The notes under the pieces: generated by a model
Database searches by the model: none
Told to the model about the DNA's origin: nothing
Seen by the model: the letters and a program-made list of their open reading frames with translations, nothing else
Shown here: piece after piece, positions 1-10,200 of the stretch
Position numbering within the stretch: the stretch's first letter is position 1
How the letters are laid out: every line of letters begins with the position of its first letter
Assembly: GCF_030704535.1 (NCBI RefSeq)
Contig: NC_081807.1
Coordinates: 19,692,001-19,756,000, forward strand
Source of the DNA: Vitis vinifera
Lineage: Eukaryota > Streptophyta > Magnoliopsida > Vitales > Vitaceae
Length of the DNA: 64,000 nucleotides
Direction: 5' to 3'
Translations under genes and position numbers: made by a program

Positions 1-1220
1 AAAACTTCATTTCAAAAAGTGAAGTGCCCAGCTAAGAGGACAAAATTAGCTTGAGATTAGTTTTCTTCTTGTCAATAAATGTTTTATTTTATTATTATTA
101 TTATTGTTATTATTTAGGGGGCATCACATGTTCTTGTTATTTTTTTTTTTAGTTGGGCATCCCATATTGTATCCCTTAGTGGAAGATGAATAAATAAAAA
201 TAGAATTTGCATTATACATATAAAATTTATTTAAAAAAAAAATTATTTTTTGAGAATTGTTAAATACACTTACCTAAAATTTTTATAAAATAAATTTTAT
301 ATATGAAATACACCTACAAAAGTGCTAACTAATAAAATTGGAAATCAATAATAATTAGGTGTATTTAAATCAAACCTTTGAAAGTCTAAGTGAAACTAAT
401 CTTTCTCAAAATCTATTTAACATTCATATAATTTTTATTTTATTATACTTTTTTCAAGTTGCAACCATTATCTTAATTAAAAACCTCTTTTTAAAAAAGT
501 TTTCTATTTAATTCTGAAAAAAAAAATGGAAATCTAAACTAATATTTATGAGTTTTATCATTAACATTATTGAATTGTTCATAAAAACAATATTGTTATT
601 TTAAAATATTTTTTAGATGAATCGTTTTATTGAATTAATTCTTTTTAAATTATCAAAATCAATAAGACTTATATTTATAGTCCTTCAATAATTTTATAAA
701 ATTTCAAAAGTTGTTTTACTAAAATTTTTTAGTACTTCTATCATTTGAAAAAGCATGTTTGATTTATTGGTCAAATATTTGTATTCAATTTTTTTATAAA
801 AAAAAATTCCCCTTTCAATTTACTTGTAATTTTTAATTTTAAGAGTTATTTATGGATCAAATTTAATTTTCAATCTTTGTTCATGGAACCCAACTCCAAC
901 ACCAACCAAGGAGTCATGAAAGGATGGTTAATTTTAAAAGTTGGAAAAGTGAAAGTAGCCCTTGTCCCAAGTTCTTTACTTCAATACCATAAAATGGTAT
1001 CCCGGAGTCCTTCACTTGTTTCTTTTGGGTCATGTTTCCCTTCTCATTTCTCAAAATGTGTCCCATTTGGTGGATCACATCCATAGATAATAAGTGGCTC
1101 TAGACATTCTTTCTCATTGAATGGAAGCATTATGATTCATGAGCATCATTTGCTTAATTAAAGAATATTACTTACAATATGGAAGATGTCTCTTGTGAAA
1201 CCTTCTTCTCCGATAATAGT
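1..1220. other. AT-rich intergenic DNA
   Basis: Low-complexity A/T-rich sequence with short homopolymer runs. The only open frame of any length (877-1086) opens on a non-ATG codon and matches no family I recognise. I see no gene, RNA or clear repeat here. Confidence 0.6.
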
Positions 1221-1680
1221 TAGTAAAGAATCTCAAGCAATCTTTGAGTTGGGTAAAATTAGTACTTTTGAATAACCAATTGAATTCATGAAAATATAAA
1301 TTTAAAACATATTTAATTTAAAAGTTGAGAGTTAGAAATTTCTTCCCCTATTCATATGAAATAACACAAATTCATCATCAAAATATAGTATAAAGAGGGT
1401 CCTTTGCTTACAAGAGGCCGCATGATCATTGATCTTATGTAAAAGTGTTAAAGTCTAATGAGGATTCTTTGCTTTGCTTAAGAGAGCTATATGTAAAAGA
1501 ATAAAGAGCTTTCTTTTTTAACTTAATTTTCCTTTTCCTATTTTGATCTTTCTTCAAAAGCAAATATTCTTTCTTCGTAGACTAAAAAAAAAAAAAAACA
1601 CGTGATATACACAACATATGTATAGGAAATTGAAATTTGAGACCATAAATCCCCACATTTTTGCTAAATACATCCAACCT
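1221..1680 (+). pseudogene. Decayed third copy of the NB-ARC/DGK gene leader
   Basis: This stretch matches, in the same order, the leader just upstream of the start codons of genes A and B. Shared pieces are a block with 'gaatctcaag' (about 1230), 'attctttgct' followed by 'aagaataaagagct' (about 1465-1510), 'tattctttcttc' (about 1566) and 'gagaccataaa' with 'caaatacatcca'-like sequence (about 1640-1678). The match stops just before where the start codon would be, and no NB-ARC coding sequence follows. It is best read as the promoter/5'UTR remnant of a former third copy. An independently captured leader fragment is the alternative. Confidence 0.65.
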
Positions 1681-1704
1681 AAATGAAATTAGATATAAAA
1701 TAGT

Positions 1705-2013
1705 TAAAAATAATTAATTCCAATTAATTAAAATATAAATTTTACTTAAAACCCGTGTAAAATCTCAATGCTTAATTAATAAATTAATATTTAAAACTTT
1801 ATTTAAATGTCAATCTTTATAGTTTTTTTATATTCTATCTTTAGCTGTATTTCTAATTTTTTTTATATTTTTAATTTATTTTTTACTGTTGTTTATTTTT
1901 ATCCATTTCCTTCGAACACATTAAATTTCTTCCCCAAAAAAGGAAGGCTTGTAATAAATAATATATATGTTATGGCGAAAGAGGCAGTATTTGATATGAC
2001 AAAAAATCTTGTG
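1705..2013 (+). repeat. Upstream repeat, copy 1 (pairs with 37441-37795)
   Basis: The blocks 'aatataaattttacttaaaa', 'aatctcaatgcttaa' and 'aaaactttatttaaatgtcaa', then 'attaaat.cttccc.aaaa.aaggaag', recur in the same order at 37441-37795, just upstream of the hAT insertion near gene B. A shorter part (the 'attaaattctttcccc' block) also recurs at about 5840-5872 upstream of gene A. This is therefore part of the upstream module that was duplicated with the gene family. Confidence 0.7.
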
Positions 2014-2159
2014 TCAAAAGCTACAATAAATAAACCATCCGCGTTTATTAGTTCTCTCCCTTAAATTTGTATGGTGTTTTCTCCTCTTACATTTGTAGCT
2101 CATTTGGTTATTAGTTGTTTAGGAAACAGGTTTTTGAGCATTGTTTTTAAAACAAAGTC

Positions 2160-2740
2160 TTTTTCGCAGATATATTTTAATTATTTTTAGGGACTATTTT
2201 TAAAATTAGTTATACAAAATTACTAAAAATAAAGTACTATTTATAAAAATTATTTTTAAAAAATATTTTAACTTTTTAAATAGACTTTTATTTTAAAAAA
2301 TATTAAATGATTACTTTAAAAAAAACTATTTTTAAACACTTTCTCAAACATACCCTTAAAATAGGTATATAAATATATAACTCAAACTTGTTCCGAGTAC
2401 ATCTCATATTTATGTTTAATAATATAAAGTTAGTTTACATTGGAAATTTTTTCATAAAGAATCGGCATGGGCTTCCCGTATGATATATTTAACAAAATCA
2501 TATGTATCTCTTAAATATATAGTTCTTTTTTTTTTTTTAAAGAAAACTAAAAAGTTTTGTATTTAATTATTAACTGCTTATTAAAAAGGTTTAAACATTT
2601 TGGTAAAACAAATTGATGAAATTATTGAATTTTATAAATATAAACTACTTCTAAAACTTTTTTCCAAAAATATTTCTTATTTAATTTTTAAAAATGAGTG
2701 AAATCAAGACTTGCATTTATAATCTTTGTCATTAACAATA
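2160..2740 (+). repeat. Direct duplication, left copy (pairs with 4565-5350)
   Basis: An AT-rich block with 'ggcatgggcttcc', 'tgatatatttaacaaaatca', 'taaacattttggtaaaacaa' and 'aatataaactactt' is repeated in the same order and orientation about 2.4 kb downstream. The two copies differ by small indels. The right copy has extra sequence around 4880-5100. No TG...CA ends, primer-binding site or internal gag-pol are visible, so an LTR pair is unlikely. Confidence 0.7.
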
Positions 2741-2749
2741 TTGATTTGT

Positions 2750-3205
2750 AGGGGTGCAACTTTGGGTGGGGTGGCCCAACCCAACACATTTTTAATATTC
2801 AAGTTGAGTTTAAATTAAGTTAAACTTAATTTAGATATGACTTGAACCAATGTTTAAACAACTTAGGCGTAACTCGAAGCCAATTTAATGTTTTTATAAT
2901 TTTTATAATATTTATTATATCATATAAAAATATTCTTTTTTTTTCTTTTTTAAATGATACATAAGTTTATTTTATATTTTTATTGTTATCTTGAAGTTTT
3001 ATTTTATTTACTATTTAAATTTTGATATAAAAATAAAAATAAAAGTTTTTTAAAAACCATATGGATTTGAATCATACAACCTAATTAATCCAACTAATTC
3101 GAGTCTAATTCGATCGAACTGAAATTAATTGGACCAACTAAAAGTTTAGCTTATATTAATCCGAATTCAACCAAATTTTAGGAAAACGAAGTTAGATTGC
3201 AATTG
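2750..3205. mobile_element. Possible MITE relic
   Basis: The block begins 'aggggtgcaac' followed by a 'gggtggggtggcccaaccc' palindromic stretch and then AT-rich filler. Toward its far end there are 'aattcaacc' and 'attgcaattg'. This resembles the style of short non-autonomous plant DNA elements that start with AGGGGTGCAA and carry CCCAACCC motifs. No clean terminal inverted repeat or target-site duplication could be paired, so the call is tentative. Confidence 0.3.
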
Positions 3206-3399
3206 TATTTTTCTTTGAACCAAAAATAATATGACTTTTAGGATCATTATCAAATTCATCTACTTTTATAACTTAATTATTTCAAATTTTAATTATTTTT
3301 TAGGATTCCTATTTTCCATTTTTTTTAAAACTTTATATCATACATCGAATGATAAAGTAATAGAAATGGAATATAAGACTCTCGTTTTCTTCCTACATG

Positions 3400-4330
3400 T
3401 CTGATATGGGCCCATTTTATTTTTATTTTATTCATAGTTTTATTTCATATTTTATATTATACACATATAAAATACCTTTTCTAACCTCACCATTCATCTC
3501 TTTCTCTCTTCGGTGGGACACACTAAAATGTTCATCAAAGTACCGTCTTTTCTTTACATAGTGGGCAATATCCTCACCATTCAACTATTTTTCTCTTCTA
3601 GGGGACCCACTAAAAATATGCCCATCAAAATAAAACCACAGACTTCTCCATCATAACATGGACCCCACCTCTCTCTTCATTCACTCTATGACGCCCTGCC
3701 CTTTTCCAGGGAAGCGACTTTTCAAACCAAGGCTCTATGGTATGGGGTTGATTTTGGGAAGAGACCAGTGAGGTGAGGTTTTCGAGACTCTGGGGATCTC
3801 TCTAGGTTGCTAGGGTTTTTAAAGCAATTTCCTTTTCTTTATTTTTAGCAACTATCGATGGAGGGTTTAGAGGTTTGTTTGGAACTCTTTCCTGGGTTCT
3901 TGGACTAAACGGGCTTTGGAACTGTGTCTTTGGACATATCTCTGGGACTGGTGAGGTTTCTTGGGCTTCGTTTGGTGGGTTTTCTGTCTTGGTTCTCTCT
4001 GGTTTAGGGGTTTTTGCCTTTATAGAAAAGAAAGTGGAAGATCGGAGGAGGGTTACAGTGGAGAAAAGGAGAAAGGGAGTCGTAGAGAATAGGGAAAAGA
4101 AAGAGCTAGAAGAGAGAATCTGTGGGCCAGGGATCGGAGGTAAAAAGCTGATGAAAGGCCTCTGCAAGGGGAAGAGGGCAGCGGAGATGTTTGGAGAGCT
4201 ATGGGGGGAGAAAAGGGCAAAAAAAAAAAAAATGCTGGAAAAAGAAAAGGAATGATTGCTGCCGAGCCTCCCTTGTCCAGTCATGTCCTTTGTTTTTGAC
4301 CAGTCAACGCCAGTGAGAGAGAGTGTCATG
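3400..4330. other. GC-richer island, unclassified
   Basis: From about 3480 the composition changes abruptly. There are CT-rich runs ('ctctctctt', 'ggaccccacc'), then about 550 bp of purine-rich sequence that is open on both strands (about 3875-4255 plus and 3802-4329 minus), ending near 'gtgagagagagtgtcatgcc'. The plus frame opens on TTG, not ATG. The only nearby ATG (3858) is out of frame and stops after 16 codons. Neither translation resembles a family I know. It may be a captured promoter/first-exon fragment or part of an uncharacterised repeat. Confidence 0.4.
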
Positions 4331-4564
4331 CCTAATAACCAATAAGATGCTAACCAACTTGGTATCTTAGCCTTATAGGATATTCATGAACATAATTCAA
4401 TATTTTATTTTTAAATTTCATTTAATCCATTGTTAAGAATATGAAAACCCTACATTATGATCATTTTTGTAACTAACTTTTTCTTATATCTTTTGTATAT
4501 TAATTAAATAAAAAATATAAATATGTTTCAAAAAATCATACAGATGTCATCATTTTTTTATATT

Positions 4565-5350
4565 ATAAATATATTTTAATTATTTTCAATTTTTTTTAGG
4601 GATTATTTTAAAAAATAATTGTGTAAAATTATTAAATATAAAATACTATGTATAGAATTTTTTTTAAAAAAAAAATTTTGAAAATATATAACATAAGTTA
4701 AAAACAATTCAACTTCTTAATCAATACTTTTATTTTAAAAAATATTAAATAACTGCTTTTAAAAACAATTCTTAAACACTATGTTTTGATAAATGTTTTC
4801 CAAAAAGTTAGTATATATCATGTTTTATAATATGAAATTAATTTACATTGGAATTTTTTTTCATAAGGAATTGGCATGGGCTTCCTTTTTACATGATGGG
4901 CCCCCAAAATTAGGAATCAAGGGAAGGTACATGCTTCCTTAAGATATATGGAAAGAGAGATTAAAAACAAAAAAAACAAAAAACAAAAAACAAAAAGCTT
5001 GTCGCTCTCCTTCTACTGTGTAACTCTTAAATAATGTTCAGCAAAGAAAATTAACAAACTTAATAAAAATAGATTTTTCTTCCAATAAAAAGAATTTGCA
5101 TGATATATTTAACAAAATCATATGTATCTCTTAAATATATAGTTATTTTTTAAATTTTCTTTTTAGAAAAAAAAACTATAAACCTTTTTTATTAAAAGTT
5201 TGACTGTTTACTAAAAAGGTTTAAACATTTTGGTAAAACAAATTGATGAGATTATTGAATTTTATAAATATAAACTACTTCCAAAACTTTTTTCCAAAAC
5301 AAATTTCTTATTTAATTTTTAAACATTAGTCAAGACTTGTATTTATAATT
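4565..5350 (+). repeat. Direct duplication, right copy (pairs with 2160-2740)
   Basis: Same-orientation match to 2160-2740, with shared blocks such as 'tatgtatctcttaaatatat' and 'attgaattttataaatataa'. The extra sequence at about 4880-5100 includes an 'aaaaaacaaaaaac' simple repeat. Function is unknown. Confidence 0.7.
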
Positions 5351-5924
5351 ACATTTAAAAAAACTTATCATTTTTTAAACAATAGAATTTTTTTCTATTG
5401 AATTTGTGTTTTTTTTTTAAAAAAAAATTATCAAAATTAATAAGAGTTATATATTTAATCTTATAGTTAGTACTTTATCATTCTATTTCCATTAATTATG
5501 TTTAAAAAAATTAGAATACCAAAAAAAAAGTCTACAATCATTTACTATAGTCACACCATTTATAATCTTTATTTAAATAGTATTTTTTATTAGAAAAATA
5601 CTATTTAAGAAAAGAAAAGACTATATTTCTAGTCAAAGCAAACCAATCTATTAGAAAAATATATGTATATATATGTACTAGTATTTTTTATTAGAAAATT
5701 TAGGTAGGATTCTTTATTTAAGAAAGAGGAAATCATAAGCATAAACACTTACAAAATATAAAAAGAGAATTCCTTCCTTCACATTTAGGTAAACACTTTT
5801 ACTTTTTTTTTTTAATTTATTCCTTTTACTTTCCTTTAAACACATTAAATTCTTTCCCCAAAACAAGGAAGAATCTCAAGCACCCTGTGAGGTGGGGAAA
5901 ATATAAAGAGGATTATTCTTTGCT
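5351..5924. other. AT-rich intergenic DNA with upstream-module fragment
   Basis: Mostly low-complexity A/T sequence including 'tatatgtatatatatgta' near 5660. From about 5810 it matches the 'ttaatttatt..ttttactttcctttaaac' and 'attaaattctttcccc' pieces also found at about 1890-1950 and 37670-37745. No gene is seen. Confidence 0.55.
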
Positions 5925-6187
5925 AATGGCGAAAGGAATGCATATTCGTCAAACCCCATTGATTTCTTTGCTTAAGCACGGAGGTATATACAAAAGAATA
6001 AAGAGCTTTTCTTTCTTTCAACCTAATTTTCTTTTCCCATCCTTCAAACACAAGAATATTCTTTCTTCACAGAGAAAAAAATCAAAGATATACATGTGTG
6101 GAAGACTCAGATTTGAGACCATAAACACCCACAGTTTTAGCAAATACATCCAATTGCCTCACCATCACTTTGAATATCATCAACAAC
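5925..6187 (+). promoter_or_regulatory. Core promoter and 5' leader of gene A
   Basis: This segment is nearly identical to 43030-43327 in front of gene B, while sequence upstream of it is not clearly alignable between the copies. A TATA-like 'tatata' lies at 5985-5990 and is conserved at 43103-43108, about 200 bp before each start codon. A CT-rich leader with 'attctttcttcacagag' follows. The leader has no ATG-initiated upstream frame that overlaps the main start in both copies. Transcription start was inferred from position only. Confidence 0.5.
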
Positions 6188-7284
6188 ATGTCTGCTGATC
6201 ATTTGCAGTTCTTGAAGAACAAGTTCATTCTGGACTTGGAAGACGCGGAGGAGGAACACTCCGGGGAAAATGAGATCCCCCTTCTCGCTCATTTTCTACA
6301 GATTAGAGATGTGTTGAAAGCAAAGGACATCACGGCATCTACACCCATCAGATTGAAGAATTGTCTATACAACGCCATCAGCGCATTAGAAGAGTGCGTG
6401 GTGTTGTCGGAGAAGCGTGAGCCCCGAAAGAAGAAGGATGGTCCGATGCATGGATACACTCTGGCGGAGCATTGGATTTTATGCAAAACCAGAAGGTTGT
6501 TGGTTCAAGTAAAGAGAAAGCTTACTGCTCCGGCTGATCCCATTATTCCTGGTATGACCGACATGGCCGCAAGTTCATCCTACACCTCCTTACAAGTTAT
6601 TCCAAGACCAAACTCTAGGAATTTTGATCCCGACTATTGTCCGGGTTTTGATGAACAAGTAAACACAATTTTAGATCGACTTGAGAATACAGGGGATGGG
6701 TTTCAGGAAATCGGAATCGTGGGGATCGGGGGATCGGGTAAAACCACTCTCGCCCAATTGGTTTTTACTAAAATCGATGGGTATCTACGGGATAACAGAA
6801 TTTGGATCTGCTTATTCCCGAAACTGAGTGGAGATGTGGACTTCAAGAAGATGATAAAAGACATGTTGAAGCAGTGCAGGGCAGCATCTCGGGAAGTAGA
6901 AGTAGAAGAGCTGTTGGAGAATCTTGGGAAAGCTTTGAAGGGTAAAAGGTATTTGATGGTGTTGGACGGCGTCTGGGACATCAACATCCACTGGTATTTC
7001 AAGTTAAAGGACAAGTTGAAGTCTTTGAGTGGTGATGGTAATGGTGATGGGCATGTCATCATTACAAGCCGACTCCCCCACAAAGCAAGAATGATCGTGG
7101 GCCCTCACAATCTGTATCACATACAGCCTCCCATGGGGCACATGTCGCGATTCGAAGGTATATTGGGTAGGCTTGAAAGGTATAAGTTGAAATTGAAGGA
7201 TGAGGCTGTAGAGCAATGTGATGGCCTCCCATTAGCAATGCACACATTGGCACCAGTGATTGAAGACCAGATCCTGGGAAAAGA
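6188..7284 (+). other. Gene A exon 1: N-terminal region and partial NB-ARC domain
   Basis: Motifs in order: P-loop GIGGSGKTT at residues 179-187 (Walker A Lys185), RNBS-A-like RIWICLF (204-210), kinase-2 [11 protein letters not shown] (254-264), [13 protein letters not shown] (288-295) and CDGLPLA (344-350). The spacing is that of coiled-coil-type plant NLRs. The usual LDDVW is LDGVW here, so the second Walker B acid is Gly261. The exon ends 15 residues after GLPLA, so the ARC2 subdomain with its MHD motif is absent. The N-terminal 115 residues are helical-looking and basic (KREPRKKK at 76-83) but are not a canonical EDVID coiled coil. Confidence 0.9.
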
Positions 7285-10200
7285 GTAATGTCTGATCATT
7301 TCTGGTATTTTATTGTTTTTATTTGTTTTAATGGTTTCATAATTTATTTCATTTAAGAGTATAGAAATATGATTTAGAAAATTTTATATTATGAAATAAA
7401 GGTTTAAAAGTTATTTGTTAATTGTCAAAACAAAATCCATTATTTCAATTTTTACCAACTTTTATATGTTAATTCATTTTCTTATTTTTTTTAGTATAAT
7501 TGAAAAAGCAATATACATATATAAAAGATCATATTTTGTTCATATTTATATTCTTATTATATTTATAATATTCTTATATTTTATATTATAGATCTCATAA
7601 AGTTTTTTTTTTCTTTTTTGTTTTCAGTTTTTGTTTTCTTTAAGTTTATGTTTGGCTTCCGAAAAATATTAAGTAAAGAAAAAAATGTAAAGAAAATTGA
7701 TTTTCTCATATTTGGTTTCACTATAAAATTAAAAAAAAATAATTAAATATGATTAAAATTAGTTAGAAATTTATATATTTTAAAATTATTTAATCTTTAT
7801 ATAATGGATGAAGTGAAATGAGTTCGAAGAAATATATAAAAATAATTTTTAAATTTTAAATCTATTTTTTATTTTCTTTAATTTTTTTTCCTTCAACTCT
7901 TCCTCTTTTTTTTTTTTCCTCATATTTTTCCTCAAATTTTTTAAGAACCAAACATAACCTTAAATTTTCAGTTTTGAAAATGTCAAATTAATGTTTTCAA
8001 TTTTTCCTTTTGTAAACTCACCTTTTCCGAAAAATTGAAAATGAAAATATAAAAAGAATGTAAACAAATAGGACTTCCCATTTTTTTAATATTTTTTAAG
8101 TACAAGTTGCTTAAATTAAATCTTTATAGCCTCTTATGTATAATTTTTTGTTTTTATTTACTTCTCACCAACCTGCCTAACAATATGTGATTTAATAGAA
8201 TTTATATAATTTGTCAGTCCATATAATCATAAATTGGACAAATAATTTGGTTTTTGTTTTAACCGTAGCACAAAAATTGTTTTTGATAATGTAATCTTGA
8301 AGTAAATCTCATTCACAACACAAATTTTCTATTCTAGTATTTTTCATAAATAAAATAAATATATATTTTATTTATTTATTTTTATTATTAGTTGTTGTTG
8401 TCTTACAGAATTTGTAGTTGGACCTAATTTCAACATTTACCAACTTTGGAAACAAAATGTTATTACGATATTGGATATTTTCATTATTATTTTTATTTTC
8501 TTTGTTATATTTTTTATTTTAAGGTATAACAAAGCGTTTTAATACATTTATAGTTAAACACAAAAATAAATTAATATCTAAAAGTATGACAACTTATCAT
8601 AATTTATAGTCTAATAAAGAAAGTAAAATATTTATACAATATTTTCCAAATAACATTTGATTTCAAATAAACCTCATATCGTATTTTGTTAATATTCATA
8701 TATATATTTTAATATTTTGGTTTCCATAAGGTGATTCTTTTTTCTTGTCAGTTTTCTTAAAAAAATAAAAATTGAAATATGCTATCACATATGGTTTACA
8801 TTTTTTAAAATAAATATAGGAGTTCCGGTTTCTTAATATTTTCCTTTAAAATTATTTAATTTTATGTGAAAACCATTTTAAAATTAAATATGTATAAAAT
8901 CTTTTTAAATATTTTAATTAAATCTTTAAAATTGTTGTTACAGTATTTACCTTTGGGATAGACTTGTGACGGCGTTGGTGTTGGTCAACCTTGAAGATGA
9001 TGCTATATTGGGAAATGAGCTTTTGTTATCATGGCGTGGCACCTTATATAATGAAGAATGGGTTTGGTTTTAAAACATAACCTTTTTATATTATGATAAA
9101 AGATTCATTTAATGAGATAGTTTGCTTTTCATCATCAGGTGATAGATGTATCAAAGCTTCTTCTTCATGATGTATTCAACAAAGTCCATCAATATATTCT
9201 ATCATCATGGGAATCAAGATTTAGGACGATAATAGTAAGTTGAGTTGCAATCACTTTCTATATATTCTATTTATTATATCATATCTTACCATATACATAT
9301 ATTCACCAGGTTCAGAGTGGGGATGCAATGGCTAATCAACTCATGCAAGTAATCATGCACGTAGTCAGAAGTCACGAGCTTCATTCAAACCCACCAATTC
9401 TCTTATTACCTTTGGGATCAAAAGCTAATATTTCGTTTTCACTTGGATGGGTAAGTTAAAATCTGCATCATTTATTTCATAGTCATTTACGAAACTTCTA
9501 TCTCTAACACCCGGTGTAATTCTCATACACCTTTTTGAGTTTAGTTCTCTTTTATTTTTTTCCTCTTCCATATGAAGAGCCAATTAAATTTTAATTTGTT
9601 AAGTAAAAAGAACTTGACCACTTGCAGTAAAACATGGTAGTTACTTTATGTAAAATAAATTAAAAATTTTTTAAAACCTGTTTTAGTTGTTGTTTAAATG
9701 AAACTCTATTGTTAATTGATTATGTTAAAATTGAATTTCTTAAAGGCGAAATCTTTTCTATTAGTTATTTAATATAATAAAATTAGAATTCCAAATAAAT
9801 GATACTTAATTTAATAAAAGAACTATTTTTGCATTAAAGAATTAATGAAAAAAAATAAAAAGCATCATTATATTTCTTTAAATATTTTTGATAAAAAAAT
9901 AAAATGATGATGAAATATATTATTTTTATTTACTATAAGCTATTTATTGTATATAATATCTTTTTTCTGTTTTGTTATAATTTTTACTCCATAATTTATT
10001 TTTATTGATTTTCTTCTTATATATTACTTTAAAAATATAGTAATAAAAAATTTGAAACAAAGGAAAATAGTGAATAGAAATTCTTTTAAAAAATTGAAAA
10101 AATAAATTTAAATTATTAACAAATTACTTTCTCAAACTTTCTATATTTTTTTAGGAAAATGTTTTAAAAAATTTCATAGTATTTCCTTTTTTATTTTTTT

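Noticed and set aside
3875..4255. 126-codon plus-strand open frame
   Set aside because: Opens on TTG. No in-frame ATG near the start, no family resemblance, and the opposite strand is equally open.
3802..4329. 175-codon minus-strand open frame, Ser/Phe/Pro-rich
   Set aside because: Complement of a purine-rich tract. Low complexity and no recognisable domain.
2160..5350. The direct repeats at 2160-2740 and 4565-5350 as LTRs of a retrotransposon
   Set aside because: No TG...CA ends, no primer-binding site or polypurine tract, no gag-pol between them and no target-site duplication found.
6703..7083. Minus-strand frames over the NB-ARC exon (also 43843-44223)
   Set aside because: Shadows of the plus-strand coding exon.
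6188..7288. Exon 1 as a complete stand-alone NB-ARC gene of 366 residues
   Set aside because: A GT donor overlaps the stop, the NB-ARC is cut in mid-domain, and in-phase DGK exons follow in both copies. Retained as a possible intron-retention product only.
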